Assembly (NCBI GenBank): GCA_024742815.1
Contig: JANSXX010000013.1
Location: 1 to 64,000 of the forward strand
DNA: 64,000 nucleotides
Origin: HXMU1420-13 sp024742815
GTDB taxonomy: Bacteria > Bacteroidota > Rhodothermia > Balneolales > Balneolaceae
Direction: 5' to 3'
Shown here in pieces: positions 9,897-19,203 of this stretch. Under the pieces are notes generated by a model. It did no database searches, was not told where the DNA came from, and saw only the letters and a list, made by a program, of their open reading frames with translations. The position numbers and the translations under genes were made by a program. Each line of letters begins with the position of its first letter. Position 1 is the stretch's first letter.

Positions 9897-9937
9897 GGCT
9901 AATTTGTAATATGTATGATATATGTGTATCATTTTGA

Positions 9938-10984
9938 ATGAAGAAAGAACTCCCAATAAGAGGTCGTGGCAGTAGCGATAATCCAATTAATAGGTTTGAA
10001 GGAAATTATATTGATTATCACGAAGATGAAAAGCCAAATTACCGAACGCAATTATTTAAAGACGATACCAAAAATATCATCAGTTTTAACAGTAGTCCTG
10101 ATGTGCCTTTCGAAGCAGGGTTAAATCCTTACCGTGGTTGCGAGCATGGATGCGTGTATTGCTTTGCACGTCCATTTCATGAATATCTTGGTTTTTCATC
10201 AGGCTTAGATTTTGAAACCAAGATTATGGTGAAGTACGATGCAGCGGAGTTACTTCGAAAGACTTTTTTATCCCCAAAGTGGAAACCACAAGTTGTTGCC
10301 TTAAGCGGGATAACAGATGTATATCAACCCATTGAACGTAAACTAAAGATTACCCGACATTGCTTAGAAGTATTTGCTGAATTCCGTGCACCGGTAGGTA
10401 TCATCACTAAAAATTATCTGGTTACTCGAGATATAGATTTACTAAAAAAATTAGCTGCCTTTCAATGTGTAAACGTTTTTGTTTCGATAACCACTCTAGA
10501 TCATAGCTTAGGGCAAAAGATGGAACCGAGAACTTCATCCCCAAAAAGAAGGCTTAAAGCTATTGAGGAACTAGCTGAAGCCGGAATTCAGGTTGGGGTA
10601 AATGTTGCGCCCGTTATACCCGGTTTAACCGACCATGAAGTGCCAGATATTTTGCGAGCTAGCGCAGATGCAGGGGCAACATCAGCCGGTTTTATAATTT
10701 TGCGTTTACCTTTTAAGGTGAAAGATCAGTTCGAAACCTGGCTTGAACAGCACTTTCCTGATCGCAAGGAAAAAGTATTGAATAGAATAAAATCTATGAG
10801 AAGTGGAAAATTGAATAACACAGAATTTGGCGACCGCATGAGGGGGGAAGGAGAATTTTACCATCAGATAAAATCAGTATTTGATATTCAAGCTCGCAGA
10901 CTTGGTTTAAATCGGAAATCAATGGCGTTAAGCAGCGATCATTTTATAAAAAAACACGGTGAGCAATTAGGGTTATTTCACTGA
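9938..10984 (+). CDS. PA0069-family radical SAM protein (SplB-like)
   Basis: The radical SAM Fe-S motif is C-x3-C-x2-C at Cys68, Cys72 and Cys75 in YRGCEHGCVYCFARPFHEYLG. The arrangement (short N-terminus with GRGSSDNPINRFE, then NPYRGCEHGC) is that of the PA0069/Rv2578c group, related to but distinct from spore photoproduct lyase SplB. Partial TIM-barrel segments follow (VALSGITDVYQPIE, VGIITKN, VNVFVSITTLD, GVNVAPVIPGLTD). The reaction is not established for the group. It is divergent from the 9426-9896 gene with a 41-nt gap. Confidence 0.85.
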   Translation: MKKELPIRGRGSSDNPINRFEGNYIDYHEDEKPNYRTQLFKDDTKNIISFNSSPDVPFEAGLNPYRGCEHGCVYCFARPFHEYLGFSSGLDFETKIMVKYDAAELLRKTFLSPKWKPQVVALSGITDVYQPIERKLKITRHCLEVFAEFRAPVGIITKNYLVTRDIDLLKKLAAFQCVNVFVSITTLDHSLGQKMEPRTSSPKRRLKAIEELAEAGIQVGVNVAPVIPGLTDHEVPDILRASADAGATSAGFIILRLPFKVKDQFETWLEQHFPDRKEKVLNRIKSMRSGKLNNTEFGDRMRGEGEFYHQIKSVFDIQARRLGLNRKSMALSSDHFIKKHGEQLGLFH

Positions 10985-11055
10985 ACTTGTTTTACAATTA
11001 TTTAACGTAAACAAGGAAACTATTTGGCTGTTTCTTCGTCTTTAGGGTGTAGCTT

Positions 11056-11131
11056 CCCGATACCCTCATCGAGATTTTTAATTAGAACATAGATGACCAC
11101 TATTTCTTCTCACTTGGGTATCGGGTTTTTT
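11056..11131 (+). terminator. long-loop terminator or small structured RNA
   Basis: CCCGATACCC (11056-11065) pairs perfectly with GGGTATCGGG (11116-11125), and TTTTTT follows. The 50-nt loop has its own 5-bp pair (TCATC with GATGA) stacked on the main stem. The size and nested pairing are more than a plain terminator needs, so a small RNA ending here is possible. Confidence 0.5.
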
Positions 11132-11162
11132 ATATCCATACCTTACTAAATATCAAACAACG

Positions 11163-11185
11163 AAAGACTTAGCCGTCTTTTTTTT
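11163..11185 (+). terminator. short hairpin with T-run
   Basis: AAAGAC (11163-11168), loop TTAGCC, GTCTTT (11175-11180) then more T. It resembles a weak intrinsic terminator 65 nt before the redoxin gene and could act as leader attenuation. Confidence 0.4.
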
Positions 11186-11250
11186 GTATATTGTCTCCAA
11201 GCATTGGCTTTCATCAAATATGATAATTAGGACATAAGAAAGAGAAAAAA

Positions 11251-11832
11251 ATGGCAGCAGTTGAATCAACGATGGTTGAGCTAGGTACAAAAGCCCCATC
11301 GTTTACATTACCGAGTGTTACTGGTGGTAATGTAGAATTATATAAATACACAAAGAAATCTAAGGGCACCGTAATATTATTTATTTGCAATCATTGTCCA
11401 TACGTGAAGCACATAAATGATAAACTAGTTGAGCTTGCAAACTCTTATATACAAAGAGGAATTGCATTTATAGCGATCAGCTCGAACGATGTAGAGAATT
11501 ATCCGGCCGACTCGCCTGAATTGATGCGGAAAGTTTCTGAGCAAGAAAATTACCCATTCCCGTACTTATACGATGAAACACAGGAAGTGGCAAAGGCTTA
11601 TCAAGCAGCTTGCACGCCTGATATCTATCTGTTTGATGCAGATCTATCGTTAGTTTATCGCGGTCAATTCGATGATAGCAGGCCGGGGAATGGTAAAGAT
11701 GTTACCGGTAAGGATTTGCAGGAAGCGATTGCGGCTCTCATGGAAGGAAAACAACCCGTAGAGCCTCAAATACCAAGTATTGGTTGTAATATTAAATGGA
11801 AACCGGGTAATGAGCCCGACTATTTCGGATGA
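11251..11832 (+). CDS. thioredoxin-fold redoxin family protein
   Basis: A thioredoxin/AhpC-TSA-like protein of 193 residues without a signal peptide, so cytoplasmic. The N-terminal APSFTLPSVTGG motif is typical of redoxins. The redox site is C-x2-C in LFICNHCPYVKH; a cis-Pro loop follows in AACTPDIYLFD with an additional Cys. This C-x2-C variant belongs to the peroxiredoxin-like group often annotated as thioredoxin family. The start has GAAAGAGAAAA upstream. One base separates its TGA from the pdxH ATG, so the pair is coupled. Role is probably peroxide or disulfide reduction; partner unknown. Confidence 0.8.
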   Translation: MAAVESTMVELGTKAPSFTLPSVTGGNVELYKYTKKSKGTVILFICNHCPYVKHINDKLVELANSYIQRGIAFIAISSNDVENYPADSPELMRKVSEQENYPFPYLYDETQEVAKAYQAACTPDIYLFDADLSLVYRGQFDDSRPGNGKDVTGKDLQEAIAALMEGKQPVEPQIPSIGCNIKWKPGNEPDYFG

Positions 11833-11833
11833 A

Positions 11834-12478
11834 ATGAAAGAACAAGAACTACAAGATCTCCGTCTCGATTATACCAAGCATAGTTTGGATGAATCAGATG
11901 TAAAAGCAGATCCCTTTGCCCAATTCGAGATTTGGTTTGAAGAGGCATTAAAAGCTGAAGTTAGCGAAGCCAATGCATTCACGCTTTCTACAGTTGATGG
12001 TGAGTCGAAACCGCATTCGAGAATTGTTCTCCTAAAAGGTTTAGAAGGTAAAGCATTTAAATTCTATACCAACTACGGCAGTGATAAAGGCGCTGAAATC
12101 GAGGCTAACCCTAATGTCTCGATGTGCTTTTTTTGGGGTGAACTGGAGCGTCAAGTTCGAATTGATGGCGTCGCGTCAAAGCTTCCGATAGAAGAAAGCG
12201 AAGCATACTTTAAATCTCGTCCACATATGAGTCAGATTGGAGCGCATGCATCTCATCAAAGTAAAGAGGTGCCGAATCGGGAATTTTTAGATGAAACATT
12301 TCAGAAAATGAAAGCATCGTTTGAAGAAGGAAATGTGCCAAAACCAAGTTTCTGGGGTGGTTATGGTATTTCCCCAACGTATTTTGAGTTCTGGCAAGGC
12401 AGACCATCTCGTTTACACGATCGGATTGCCTATTCATTGAGCGAGGGTAGCTGGAAGATTAAACGCTTATCTCCATAA
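11834..12478 (+). CDS. pdxH: pyridoxamine 5'-phosphate oxidase
   Basis: FMN enzyme oxidising PNP/PMP to pyridoxal phosphate. At 214 residues from the ATG at 11834 (MKEQELQDLRLDYTKHSL) it has normal length. Family signatures are present: FTLSTVDGESKPHSRIVLLKG, FKFYTNYGSDKGAEIEANP, VRIDGVASKLP, SRPHMSQIGAHASHQS and the C-terminal WQGRPSRLHDRI ending in KRLSP. The longer open frame from 11780 lies inside the redoxin gene and is not used. It abuts trmB directly (TAA then ATG). Confidence 0.96.
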   Translation: MKEQELQDLRLDYTKHSLDESDVKADPFAQFEIWFEEALKAEVSEANAFTLSTVDGESKPHSRIVLLKGLEGKAFKFYTNYGSDKGAEIEANPNVSMCFFWGELERQVRIDGVASKLPIEESEAYFKSRPHMSQIGAHASHQSKEVPNREFLDETFQKMKASFEEGNVPKPSFWGGYGISPTYFEFWQGRPSRLHDRIAYSLSEGSWKIKRLSP

Positions 12479-13135
12479 ATGCCGAAGATAAAAGAAGAAC
12501 GGATGAAGGCACTGGAACACATGGATAATGTGTTTTTGTGGAAACATTATAACAGTGCCAATCCTTTTCCAAAAGGAACCTGGAATTCCGAAATCTTTAA
12601 AAACGATCACCCAATTGTTCTGGAACTTGCCTGTGGTAAGGGAGAATACTCGGTGGGAATGGGTAAAATGTACCCTGAGAAAAACTTTGTAGGATTTGAT
12701 CTAAAAGGTAATCGTTTGTGGGTAGGAGCAACGAAAGCACTTGAGGAAAATTTAGAAAATGTGAGATTCTTTCGGGCTTACATCGATCACTTGTACGATT
12801 ATTTTGCTCCAAATGAGGTTGATGAGATCTGGATCATCTTTCCGGATCCTCAACTCAAAAAAGACCGAAAAAAACTAACTTCACCAAAGTTTCTAGACAT
12901 TTATCGACCTTTATTAAAACCGGGCGGTACGATCAATCTAAAAACGGATAGTCCTGAGCTTTATGCTTATACCTTAGAAATGATTGAGGAACATGGATTG
13001 ATCTTACATCGAAATGTTGAAGATGTACATCGTGACTGCCCGAATGATCCACTCTTACAAATCAGAACTTACTACGAAGGCCTGCACCTAGAAAGAGGAC
13101 GAACGATTCGATTTTTATCATTCTCTTTAGCTTAA
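12479..13135 (+). CDS. trmB: tRNA (guanine-N7-)-methyltransferase
   Basis: Methylates G46 of tRNA with SAM. The SAM-binding strand is LELACGKGEYSVGMG (about 48-62), followed by FVGFDLKGNRLWVGA and the signature IWIIFPDPQLKKDRKKLTSPKFL. Full length (218 residues). It begins on the base after the pdxH stop and overlaps the convergent beta-propeller gene by 4 nt. Confidence 0.95.
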   Translation: MPKIKEERMKALEHMDNVFLWKHYNSANPFPKGTWNSEIFKNDHPIVLELACGKGEYSVGMGKMYPEKNFVGFDLKGNRLWVGATKALEENLENVRFFRAYIDHLYDYFAPNEVDEIWIIFPDPQLKKDRKKLTSPKFLDIYRPLLKPGGTINLKTDSPELYAYTLEMIEEHGLILHRNVEDVHRDCPNDPLLQIRTYYEGLHLERGRTIRFLSFSLA

Positions 13136-14079
13136 TCAACAGGTTGATATTCATAAAGGGTGGATACTTTTCCATCAACATCAACTTTGCGAACACGAGG
13201 GATTAGTAAGTCATCGTTGCGTTGCCAAAATTTCCACCACGCTCCATCACCAATAGTTGATTCAAGTATGTACAATTCGCCGTTGTAAATATCGATTCCG
13301 CTTGGCGACCAAGGCCCTTCAGCAGTAACAATGGACGATATTTCGCCACTCCGGTCTACTTTTAAAATTTCTCGATTCCCATAATAAGCGAGATAAACCG
13401 AACCATTTTCGTCAACACACATATCAAACAATATATTTGCACCACGAAACGGGATGTTAGGTGGGTTTTCTTTTCTCAATGATTGTGCGATTAGTTCAAT
13501 CTCGTTATCGATTTGTTTGTATAGGTTATTGTCGGCAACGAGATATAAACTTCCATTGCTATCGAATGAAAGCAGATCAATTCTTCTGAAAGAGTGACCG
13601 GTTTCAATCTCATTTACCGTTGATTGGTTCTTAATCTTGTATAGATTTCCTTCGCGTGCGAAATAAAGTGTTGTGCTATCCGCAACAGCGTAGGTTTGTA
13701 TGTGAAAATTATCCGAGGGGTTTACGCGGTCGAAGTAAGGAGGGGCAACTTTGGCATCTAATCTCCAAAGCATATTTCTGTAGTTGGGTGATTGTCCTGA
13801 TCGCTCAGCGGCATAAATCTGTTTATTTAGAGAACGGGCAAGAATTATATCAGAAGGCGAGTTTTGAGATTTTAAAACTTGAGTTAAGTTTCCTTCCGTA
13901 TCAAGTTTCCAAACACAGGCATAATGATGATCGTCAACAATTGGGCACGTAAAGGTGAAATAGATGTTCCCGTCTTCATCAACAACTAAACCGCCCCAAG
14001 GATGAGCCTTTGCGATTTGCTGAAAGCTAATCAAGCTAAATAGTATGGTAAGTGAACTTATTAGAAGTTTGGTTCGCAT
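13132..14079 (-). CDS. secreted beta-propeller (NHL-like repeat) protein
   Basis: The signal peptide MRTKLLISSLTILFSLISFQQIAKA is followed by repeated blades with the pattern V-D-(E/S)-(D/N)-G-x-(I/V/L)-Y (GGLVVDEDGNIYF, CVDENGSVYLAYYG, VDRSGEISSI, VDVDGKVSTLY). This fits a six-bladed NHL or SMP-30-like propeller in the periplasm. The blades lack a visible catalytic motif. Function unknown; it could bind a ligand or be a lactonase relative. It converges on trmB. Confidence 0.7.
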   Translation of the reverse strand: MRTKLLISSLTILFSLISFQQIAKAHPWGGLVVDEDGNIYFTFTCPIVDDHHYACVWKLDTEGNLTQVLKSQNSPSDIILARSLNKQIYAAERSGQSPNYRNMLWRLDAKVAPPYFDRVNPSDNFHIQTYAVADSTTLYFAREGNLYKIKNQSTVNEIETGHSFRRIDLLSFDSNGSLYLVADNNLYKQIDNEIELIAQSLRKENPPNIPFRGANILFDMCVDENGSVYLAYYGNREILKVDRSGEISSIVTAEGPWSPSGIDIYNGELYILESTIGDGAWWKFWQRNDDLLIPRVRKVDVDGKVSTLYEYQPVD

Positions 14080-14206
14080 TGTTTATTTCTGTCTCACGTT
14101 TAGGAGTGATTAAGATTCAGAGGATAATATTTTTTTACCAATCAGTTTTAGCGTCTTGATTTTCTCCTTCAATAGCGTAACTTAACAGTGTTAACCAAAT
14201 GTACAG

Positions 14207-14809
14207 ATGTCGAAAAATCAATCAACTTTAAGAGATCGAATTCTCGAAGCTAGTCGTAATGTGCTTTTTTCAAAGGGATATGATTCCCTGTCGATGCGCA
14301 AAATTGGAAAAGATATTGGTGTTTCTGCCACAAGTATATACTTGTATTTCAAAAACAAAGATCACCTGGTGCATACCATTATCGAAGAATCGGTAGAAGA
14401 ACTGAGTGCATCAATCGAACAAGGGGCAGCGCGAGTGAGCGGAACCATAGCCAAGTTTGAGGCCATCATTCGTAGTTATGTTGATTTCGCATTAGACCAA
14501 CCGGAAAAATATCAGGTGATCTATATGGTTCGCCCCGAAGCTATGGGGCGTTATCCAAAAGAAAAATTTAGAAAAGCCCGTCGAGGTTACGCGTTACTCG
14601 AGTCCGTAATTCGCCAAGGCGTGGATGAAGGTGTAATGGAGTTGGATCACCCAATGATTGCTGCCTATTCGATCTGGGCTCAGCTTCATGGAATAATTGA
14701 TGTGGTTTATAATCAACGCTTAGATAGCCGAATTGATAGAAATGAGTTTATTGAAGAGTCTATCGATCACATTGTACAAGGGTTTTTAATACGCATTACT
14801 ACAAACTAA
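14207..14809 (+). CDS. TetR-family transcriptional regulator
   Basis: The N-terminal HTH (about residues 8-54: LRDRILEASRNVLFSKGYDSLSMRKIGKDIGVSATSIYLYFKNKDHLV) is textbook TetR; the C-terminal ligand domain resembles the TetR_C group of WHG type (FALDQPEKYQVIYMVRPEAMGR). It precedes fadE by 10 nt on the same strand, so it very likely controls that operon, by analogy with FadR/PsrA-type acyl-CoA-sensing repressors. Ligand not known. Confidence 0.88.
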   Translation: MSKNQSTLRDRILEASRNVLFSKGYDSLSMRKIGKDIGVSATSIYLYFKNKDHLVHTIIEESVEELSASIEQGAARVSGTIAKFEAIIRSYVDFALDQPEKYQVIYMVRPEAMGRYPKEKFRKARRGYALLESVIRQGVDEGVMELDHPMIAAYSIWAQLHGIIDVVYNQRLDSRIDRNEFIEESIDHIVQGFLIRITTN

Positions 14810-14819
14810 TCTTATCATC

Positions 14820-17306
14820 ATGAATTCACTTATAGAAAGCTTTGGGTTTTTATATCAATTTCCCATTGTAGCAGTAGTTGTTTCTGCCATTGTTTTGGCA
14901 ATGGTATTCGCCTATACCGGAAGTCCACTTTGGATTTGGGCAATTGCCGGTTACAGCCTGTTATTTGGTTTAGATGCTCCATTGTGGCTTACCATCACCT
15001 ACACGGTGCTAGCCTTTGTATTTAATGTGCCGCCAATTCGAAGAACGTTGGTAAGCGTACCGATAATGAAACTCATGGACGCACTTAATTTTTTACCAAC
15101 CATTTCGGAAACAGAGCGCACAGCCATTGATGCGGGTACCGTTTGGGTAGATGGCGAGCTTTTTTCGGGTAAACCTGACTTTAAACGAATTCTCGCAGAA
15201 CCGTATCCTGAGTTAACCAAAGACGAACAAGATTTTTTAGATAATCAGGTGGAAGCGCTTTGCGCGAAAGTAAACGATTGGGATATTTTTGTGGATAAGG
15301 ATTTTCCCGATGAAGCCTGGGAGTATATGCGTAAAGAGGGATTCTTCGGTTTAATTATCCCCAAAAAATTTGGCGGACATGAATTTTCTGCTACCGCCCA
15401 TAGTGCAATTGTTGCGAAACTAGCATCACGATCAGGGCCACTAGCTACCACCGTGATGGTTCCGAATTCTTTAGGCCCGGCCGAATTGTTGATGCACTAC
15501 GGAACCGATGAGCAAAAAGATTATTACCTGCCTCGACTTGCTGCCGGTGTAGAAATGCCATGTTTCGCACTCACGGAACCAAATGCGGGTTCTGATGCGG
15601 GCGGGATGGAAGCGCATGGAATCGTAATTAAAGGTGATGATGGTGAACTTTATCTTAAACTCAATTGGAACAAACGGTACATCACTCTTGCTGCAATTTC
15701 AACCGTTTTGGGGTTAGCTTTTAAGTTATCCGATCCGGAAAATCTATTAGGAAGAGGAAAAGATCTTGGTATCACTTGTGCGTTAATTCCTAGCAATACA
15801 AAAGGTGTGGTTATTGGTCGACGCCATGATCCTCTTGGTGTGCCTTTTTATAACTGTCCAACACAAGGGCATGATGTAGTGGTGCCGATTGATGCCATTA
15901 TTGGCGGAAAAGAAGGTGCGGGTAATGGCTGGAGAATGTTGATGGAATCCTTAGCCGTTGGGCGAGGAATTTCTCTTCCTGCTCAAGGTTTAGGAGGAGC
16001 AAAATTAGCTTCCAGAGTAGTTGGTGCATATACGCTAATCCGTAAACAGTTCGGTTTAAATATCGGAAAATTCGAAGGGATTGAAGAGCCGATGGCTCGA
16101 ATTGGTGGCTATACCTACATGATGGAAGCTGCCCGAAAATACACAACGGGCGGACTCGATAAAGGAGCTAAACCAGCTGTAATTACGGCAATTGCTAAAT
16201 ATAATTTTACTGAGCGAACTCGGGAGATCATCAACGATGCAATGGATATTGTAGGTGGTTCAGGAATTTCCAGAGGACCTCGAAATGTTTTTGCAAATGG
16301 CTATATATCTCTGCCAATAGCAATTACAGTGGAAGGGGCAAACATCCTTACTCGAACGCTGATGATTTTCGGGCAGGGAGCTATTCGATGTCATCCTTAT
16401 GCACTGAACGAAATTAATGCCTTAACCTCCGGTGACGCCAAAGCGTTTGATAAAAATTTCTGGGCACACATCGGTCATGTTGGTAGAAATAAAGCTCGAG
16501 CATTTCTGCTTAGCCTCACTCGGGGGCGTTTGGCCGGTTCACCGGTAAGTGGTCCATCAGCTAAGTATTTCCGCCGATTAGCATGGGCTTCTGCCTCCTT
16601 CGCATTTTTGGCTGATATCGCTTTAGGATCTTACGGGGGCGCTCTCAAAATGAAAGAAAAGATTGCTGGCCGTTATGCAGATATTCTGAGTAATATGTAT
16701 CTAGCTGCATCTACTCTCCGAAGGTTTGAAGCCGAAGGTAGAAGAAAAGAAGATGAAGCTTTCTTTCATTGGAGCATGAACTACATGTTCTATCAAATGC
16801 AGTTGGCTTTTGAAGGCATTTTGAGTGAGATCAAAGTACCGGGATTAAGTTGGGTATTCCGACTAGCCGGAGTTTGGGGAAGGTTAAATCCAATTGGAAC
16901 CTATCCATCAGATAAATTGGGCCATCAGGTGGCACAGGCAATGCAAACCGTGGGTGAACAACGCGATCATCTAACGAGTGGAATTTACCTTGCTGATGAC
17001 CCAACCGATGCAGTAGGGCGCTACGAACATACCATGCGTTTAATTCATGATGCAGATGCCATCTACAAAAAACTCTACAAAGCGGTTAAAAAGCATGAAC
17101 TTCCAAAAGGCAAAGTCATAGATATGATTGAACCCGCGTTAGAAAAGAAGATCATCACCAGCGAAGAAGCTGAAAAAGTTAGAAAAGCTGAAATTGCCCG
17201 AAACGATGCTATTCAGGTTGATGACTTTAGCCAGCAAGAGTTTATGGCAGAAACTGTACAATCCCCGCACGGAAAAGGGCTTTTATCGGAAGATGTAGTC
17301 GGTTAA
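14820..17306 (+). CDS. fadE: long-chain acyl-CoA dehydrogenase, FadE type
   Basis: FAD enzyme for the first step of beta-oxidation. At 828 residues it has the FadE size (E. coli 814): two or three N-terminal hydrophobic segments (VAVVVSAIVLAMVFAY, LWIWAIAGYSLLFGL), then the acyl-CoA dehydrogenase core (PNSLGPAELLMHYGTDEQKDYYLPRLAAG, CFALTEPNAGSDAGGM, VAVGRGISLPAQGLG) and the FadE-specific C-terminal domain. The flanking TetR gene 10 nt upstream suggests one operon induced by fatty acids. A long hairpin terminator follows. Confidence 0.93.
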   Translation: MNSLIESFGFLYQFPIVAVVVSAIVLAMVFAYTGSPLWIWAIAGYSLLFGLDAPLWLTITYTVLAFVFNVPPIRRTLVSVPIMKLMDALNFLPTISETERTAIDAGTVWVDGELFSGKPDFKRILAEPYPELTKDEQDFLDNQVEALCAKVNDWDIFVDKDFPDEAWEYMRKEGFFGLIIPKKFGGHEFSATAHSAIVAKLASRSGPLATTVMVPNSLGPAELLMHYGTDEQKDYYLPRLAAGVEMPCFALTEPNAGSDAGGMEAHGIVIKGDDGELYLKLNWNKRYITLAAISTVLGLAFKLSDPENLLGRGKDLGITCALIPSNTKGVVIGRRHDPLGVPFYNCPTQGHDVVVPIDAIIGGKEGAGNGWRMLMESLAVGRGISLPAQGLGGAKLASRVVGAYTLIRKQFGLNIGKFEGIEEPMARIGGYTYMMEAARKYTTGGLDKGAKPAVITAIAKYNFTERTREIINDAMDIVGGSGISRGPRNVFANGYISLPIAITVEGANILTRTLMIFGQGAIRCHPYALNEINALTSGDAKAFDKNFWAHIGHVGRNKARAFLLSLTRGRLAGSPVSGPSAKYFRRLAWASASFAFLADIALGSYGGALKMKEKIAGRYADILSNMYLAASTLRRFEAEGRRKEDEAFFHWSMNYMFYQMQLAFEGILSEIKVPGLSWVFRLAGVWGRLNPIGTYPSDKLGHQVAQAMQTVGEQRDHLTSGIYLADDPTDAVGRYEHTMRLIHDADAIYKKLYKAVKKHELPKGKVIDMIEPALEKKIITSEEAEKVRKAEIARNDAIQVDDFSQQEFMAETVQSPHGKGLLSEDVVG

Positions 17307-17326
17307 AAAGAACCTGATTAAGTACG

Positions 17327-17394
17327 AAAGCAGAATCATCTGCTGTCTCAAAGCATTTAAGGGTGTAGAGATAGTTAGATATTCTGCTTTTTTG
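17327..17394 (+). terminator. long hairpin terminator after fadE
   Basis: AAAGCAGAAT (17327-17336) pairs perfectly with ATTCTGCTTT (17381-17390), extended inward by ATCT/AGAT and CTGTCTC/GAGATAG (one G-U) to about 21 pairs around an 18-nt loop, then T-rich sequence. It is placed correctly to end the tetR-fadE transcript. Confidence 0.7.
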
Positions 17395-17488
17395 TTTTAT
17401 ATAGTGTTTTTATCTAAAATATGCCTGATCATTGGATGATCTATCTTTTGATTATCACATTTATTAGTATAAATACACATAGTTAGCA

Positions 17489-17959
17489 ATGAGTGCAGTA
17501 CGATTAGACGACGTAGACAAAGAGATTCTAAGGATTCTTCAAAAAGAAGGAAGGATTTCCAATAAAGATCTTGCTGAACGAATAAATCTTACAACCACTC
17601 CAACGCTTGAGCGGGTTCGTCGCCTCGAAAGAGAAGGAGTGATTAGTGGGTATGAAGCGAAAGTAAATCCGGAGACAATTGACCTGGGTTTAAATGCATT
17701 CGTTACCATTACGTTAAGTGCACACCGGCTTCGTTTGTTGGATGAATTTACCAGCGAAGTTAAAGCGATTCCGGAAATACTAGCCTGTTACAACACTACT
17801 GGTGATGGCGATTTTCTACTGCATATTGTTGCTAAAGATGTGGAAGACTACGAGAGAATCATGCGAACAAAACTGGCAACCTTGCCCGATGTTCAACGCA
17901 TGTATACCAGCATTGTGCTAAATGTGATAAAAGAACAAACAAACATTCCGATACCATGA
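17489..17959 (+). CDS. Lrp/AsnC-family transcriptional regulator
   Basis: The N-terminal winged HTH (LDDVDKEILRILQKEGRISNKDLAERINLTTTPTLERVRRLEREGVISGYEA) is followed by an AsnC/RAM ligand-binding domain (FVTITLSAHR to DFLLHIVAKDVEDYERIMRTKL). At 156 residues it has the usual size. It overlaps megL by 4 nt (ATGA), so regulator and enzyme are co-translated. That linkage suggests it senses methionine or a related amino acid, as Lrp-type regulators paired with methionine gamma-lyase do elsewhere. Confidence 0.92.
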   Translation: MSAVRLDDVDKEILRILQKEGRISNKDLAERINLTTTPTLERVRRLEREGVISGYEAKVNPETIDLGLNAFVTITLSAHRLRLLDEFTSEVKAIPEILACYNTTGDGDFLLHIVAKDVEDYERIMRTKLATLPDVQRMYTSIVLNVIKEQTNIPIP

Positions 17960-19203
17960 TTACATCCAAAGAAAAGCAAGCTACCTTCGCAACTGCCGCC
18001 GTTCATGCCGGTGAGCGCGATTTTGATCAATATGGATCTCATATCAATCCGATTTATCAAACGTCGACTTTTGTATTCAGAGATGTTGATGCAGGTGCCA
18101 AAGCTTTTCAGGGTGAAGAGGGTGGAGCTTCGCATATTTATTCGCGGCTTGGAAATCCAACGGTAGAAAAATTAGAGCGTGCTATTGCTGAGCTAGAAAC
18201 TTTTGGCTTGCCAAATCAGGATGCATACACCGGAATGGCTTTTGGAAGTGGAATGGCAGCCATTACAACCGGGATTATCGCTGCAGCCAGAGGTGGGCAT
18301 ATTGTTGCACAAGATGCCCTTTATGGTTGCACCAGTCAGTTTTTGGATTTGGAGGCACCAGAATTAGGGATGAGTCGATCATTTGTTGACATGAGCGATT
18401 TGTTTTTACTGGAAATGGAATTGAAGAAAAATTCATCTACCAAACTGGTATACATTGAGAGTATCGCTAATCCTACTATGACGGTTGCTGATATCGAACA
18501 AATTTCCGCGTTGGCACATCAACATGGTGCGCTGTTCATGGTCGATAATACGTTTGCTACGCCATTTCACATTCAACCACTAAAATATGGTGCTGATATT
18601 GTTGCCCATTCTACCACCAAATATCTAGGCGGACATGGTTCTGTGATTGGTGGTGCGTTGGTTCTTAAATCAGAGTTGATCGAGGAAACACACTTGCACA
18701 AATTTCGCAAGAATTTAGGTGGAATCGCAGCTCCTATGGATGCATGGTTACTGAGTAACGGCATTAAAACCTTGCCACTTCGCATGCAAAAGCATGCCGA
18801 AAATGGAATGAAAGTGGCACAATTTCTTGAGATGCACCCGGCAGTGGAACGTGTTTGGTATCCGGGATTGAAATCGCATCCTCAAAACGAACTCGCCTCC
18901 GAAATAATGAGTAATGGGTTTGGTGGTGTTCTTTCTTTTGAACTTAAAGGTGGATTTGAAGCCGGAAAGGCACTTATGAATGCTGTTAAGCTATGTACGC
19001 TTGCTGTTAGCTTAGGTACAGTTGATACATTAATTCAACATCCTGCTTCCATGACTCATTCGGTGATGGATCCTGATTTACGATTAGAAGCCGGAATTAC
19101 TGATGGAATGGTTCGACTTGCAGTTGGAATTGAAGACGCCGAAGACATCATCCACGACTTAGAGCAAGCTCTTAACAATTATGAATTAAAGATTAAAAAT
19201 TAA
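17956..19203 (+). CDS. megL: trans-sulfuration PLP enzyme, probable methionine gamma-lyase
   Basis: Cys/Met metabolism PLP family. The PLP Schiff-base Lys222 sits in HSTTKYLGGHGSVIGG; SRLGNPTVEKLE, GSGMAAITTGI, DALYGCT (Tyr and the gamma-lyase-type Cys next to Gly) and VDNTFATPFHIQPL are all present. DALYGCT is typical of methionine gamma-lyases, so cleavage to methanethiol, ammonia and 2-oxobutyrate is likely; cystathionine gamma-lyase or synthase remains possible. The Lrp gene upstream supports regulated amino acid breakdown. The last residues (YELKIKN) fall inside an AT-rich repeat. Confidence 0.82.
   Translation: MITSKEKQATFATAAVHAGERDFDQYGSHINPIYQTSTFVFRDVDAGAKAFQGEEGGASHIYSRLGNPTVEKLERAIAELETFGLPNQDAYTGMAFGSGMAAITTGIIAAARGGHIVAQDALYGCTSQFLDLEAPELGMSRSFVDMSDLFLLEMELKKNSSTKLVYIESIANPTMTVADIEQISALAHQHGALFMVDNTFATPFHIQPLKYGADIVAHSTTKYLGGHGSVIGGALVLKSELIEETHLHKFRKNLGGIAAPMDAWLLSNGIKTLPLRMQKHAENGMKVAQFLEMHPAVERVWYPGLKSHPQNELASEIMSNGFGGVLSFELKGGFEAGKALMNAVKLCTLAVSLGTVDTLIQHPASMTHSVMDPDLRLEAGITDGMVRLAVGIEDAEDIIHDLEQALNNYELKIKN

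Larger units (their letters stand above)
10985..11250 (+). other. intergenic region with two hairpins
   Basis: This 266-nt gap contains no ORF. It holds a 10-bp perfect inverted repeat followed by T6 (11056-11131) and a 6-bp hairpin followed by a T-run (11163-11185). It may hold the radSAM terminator plus a short RNA or a leader for the redoxin-pdxH-trmB run. Confidence 0.35.
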
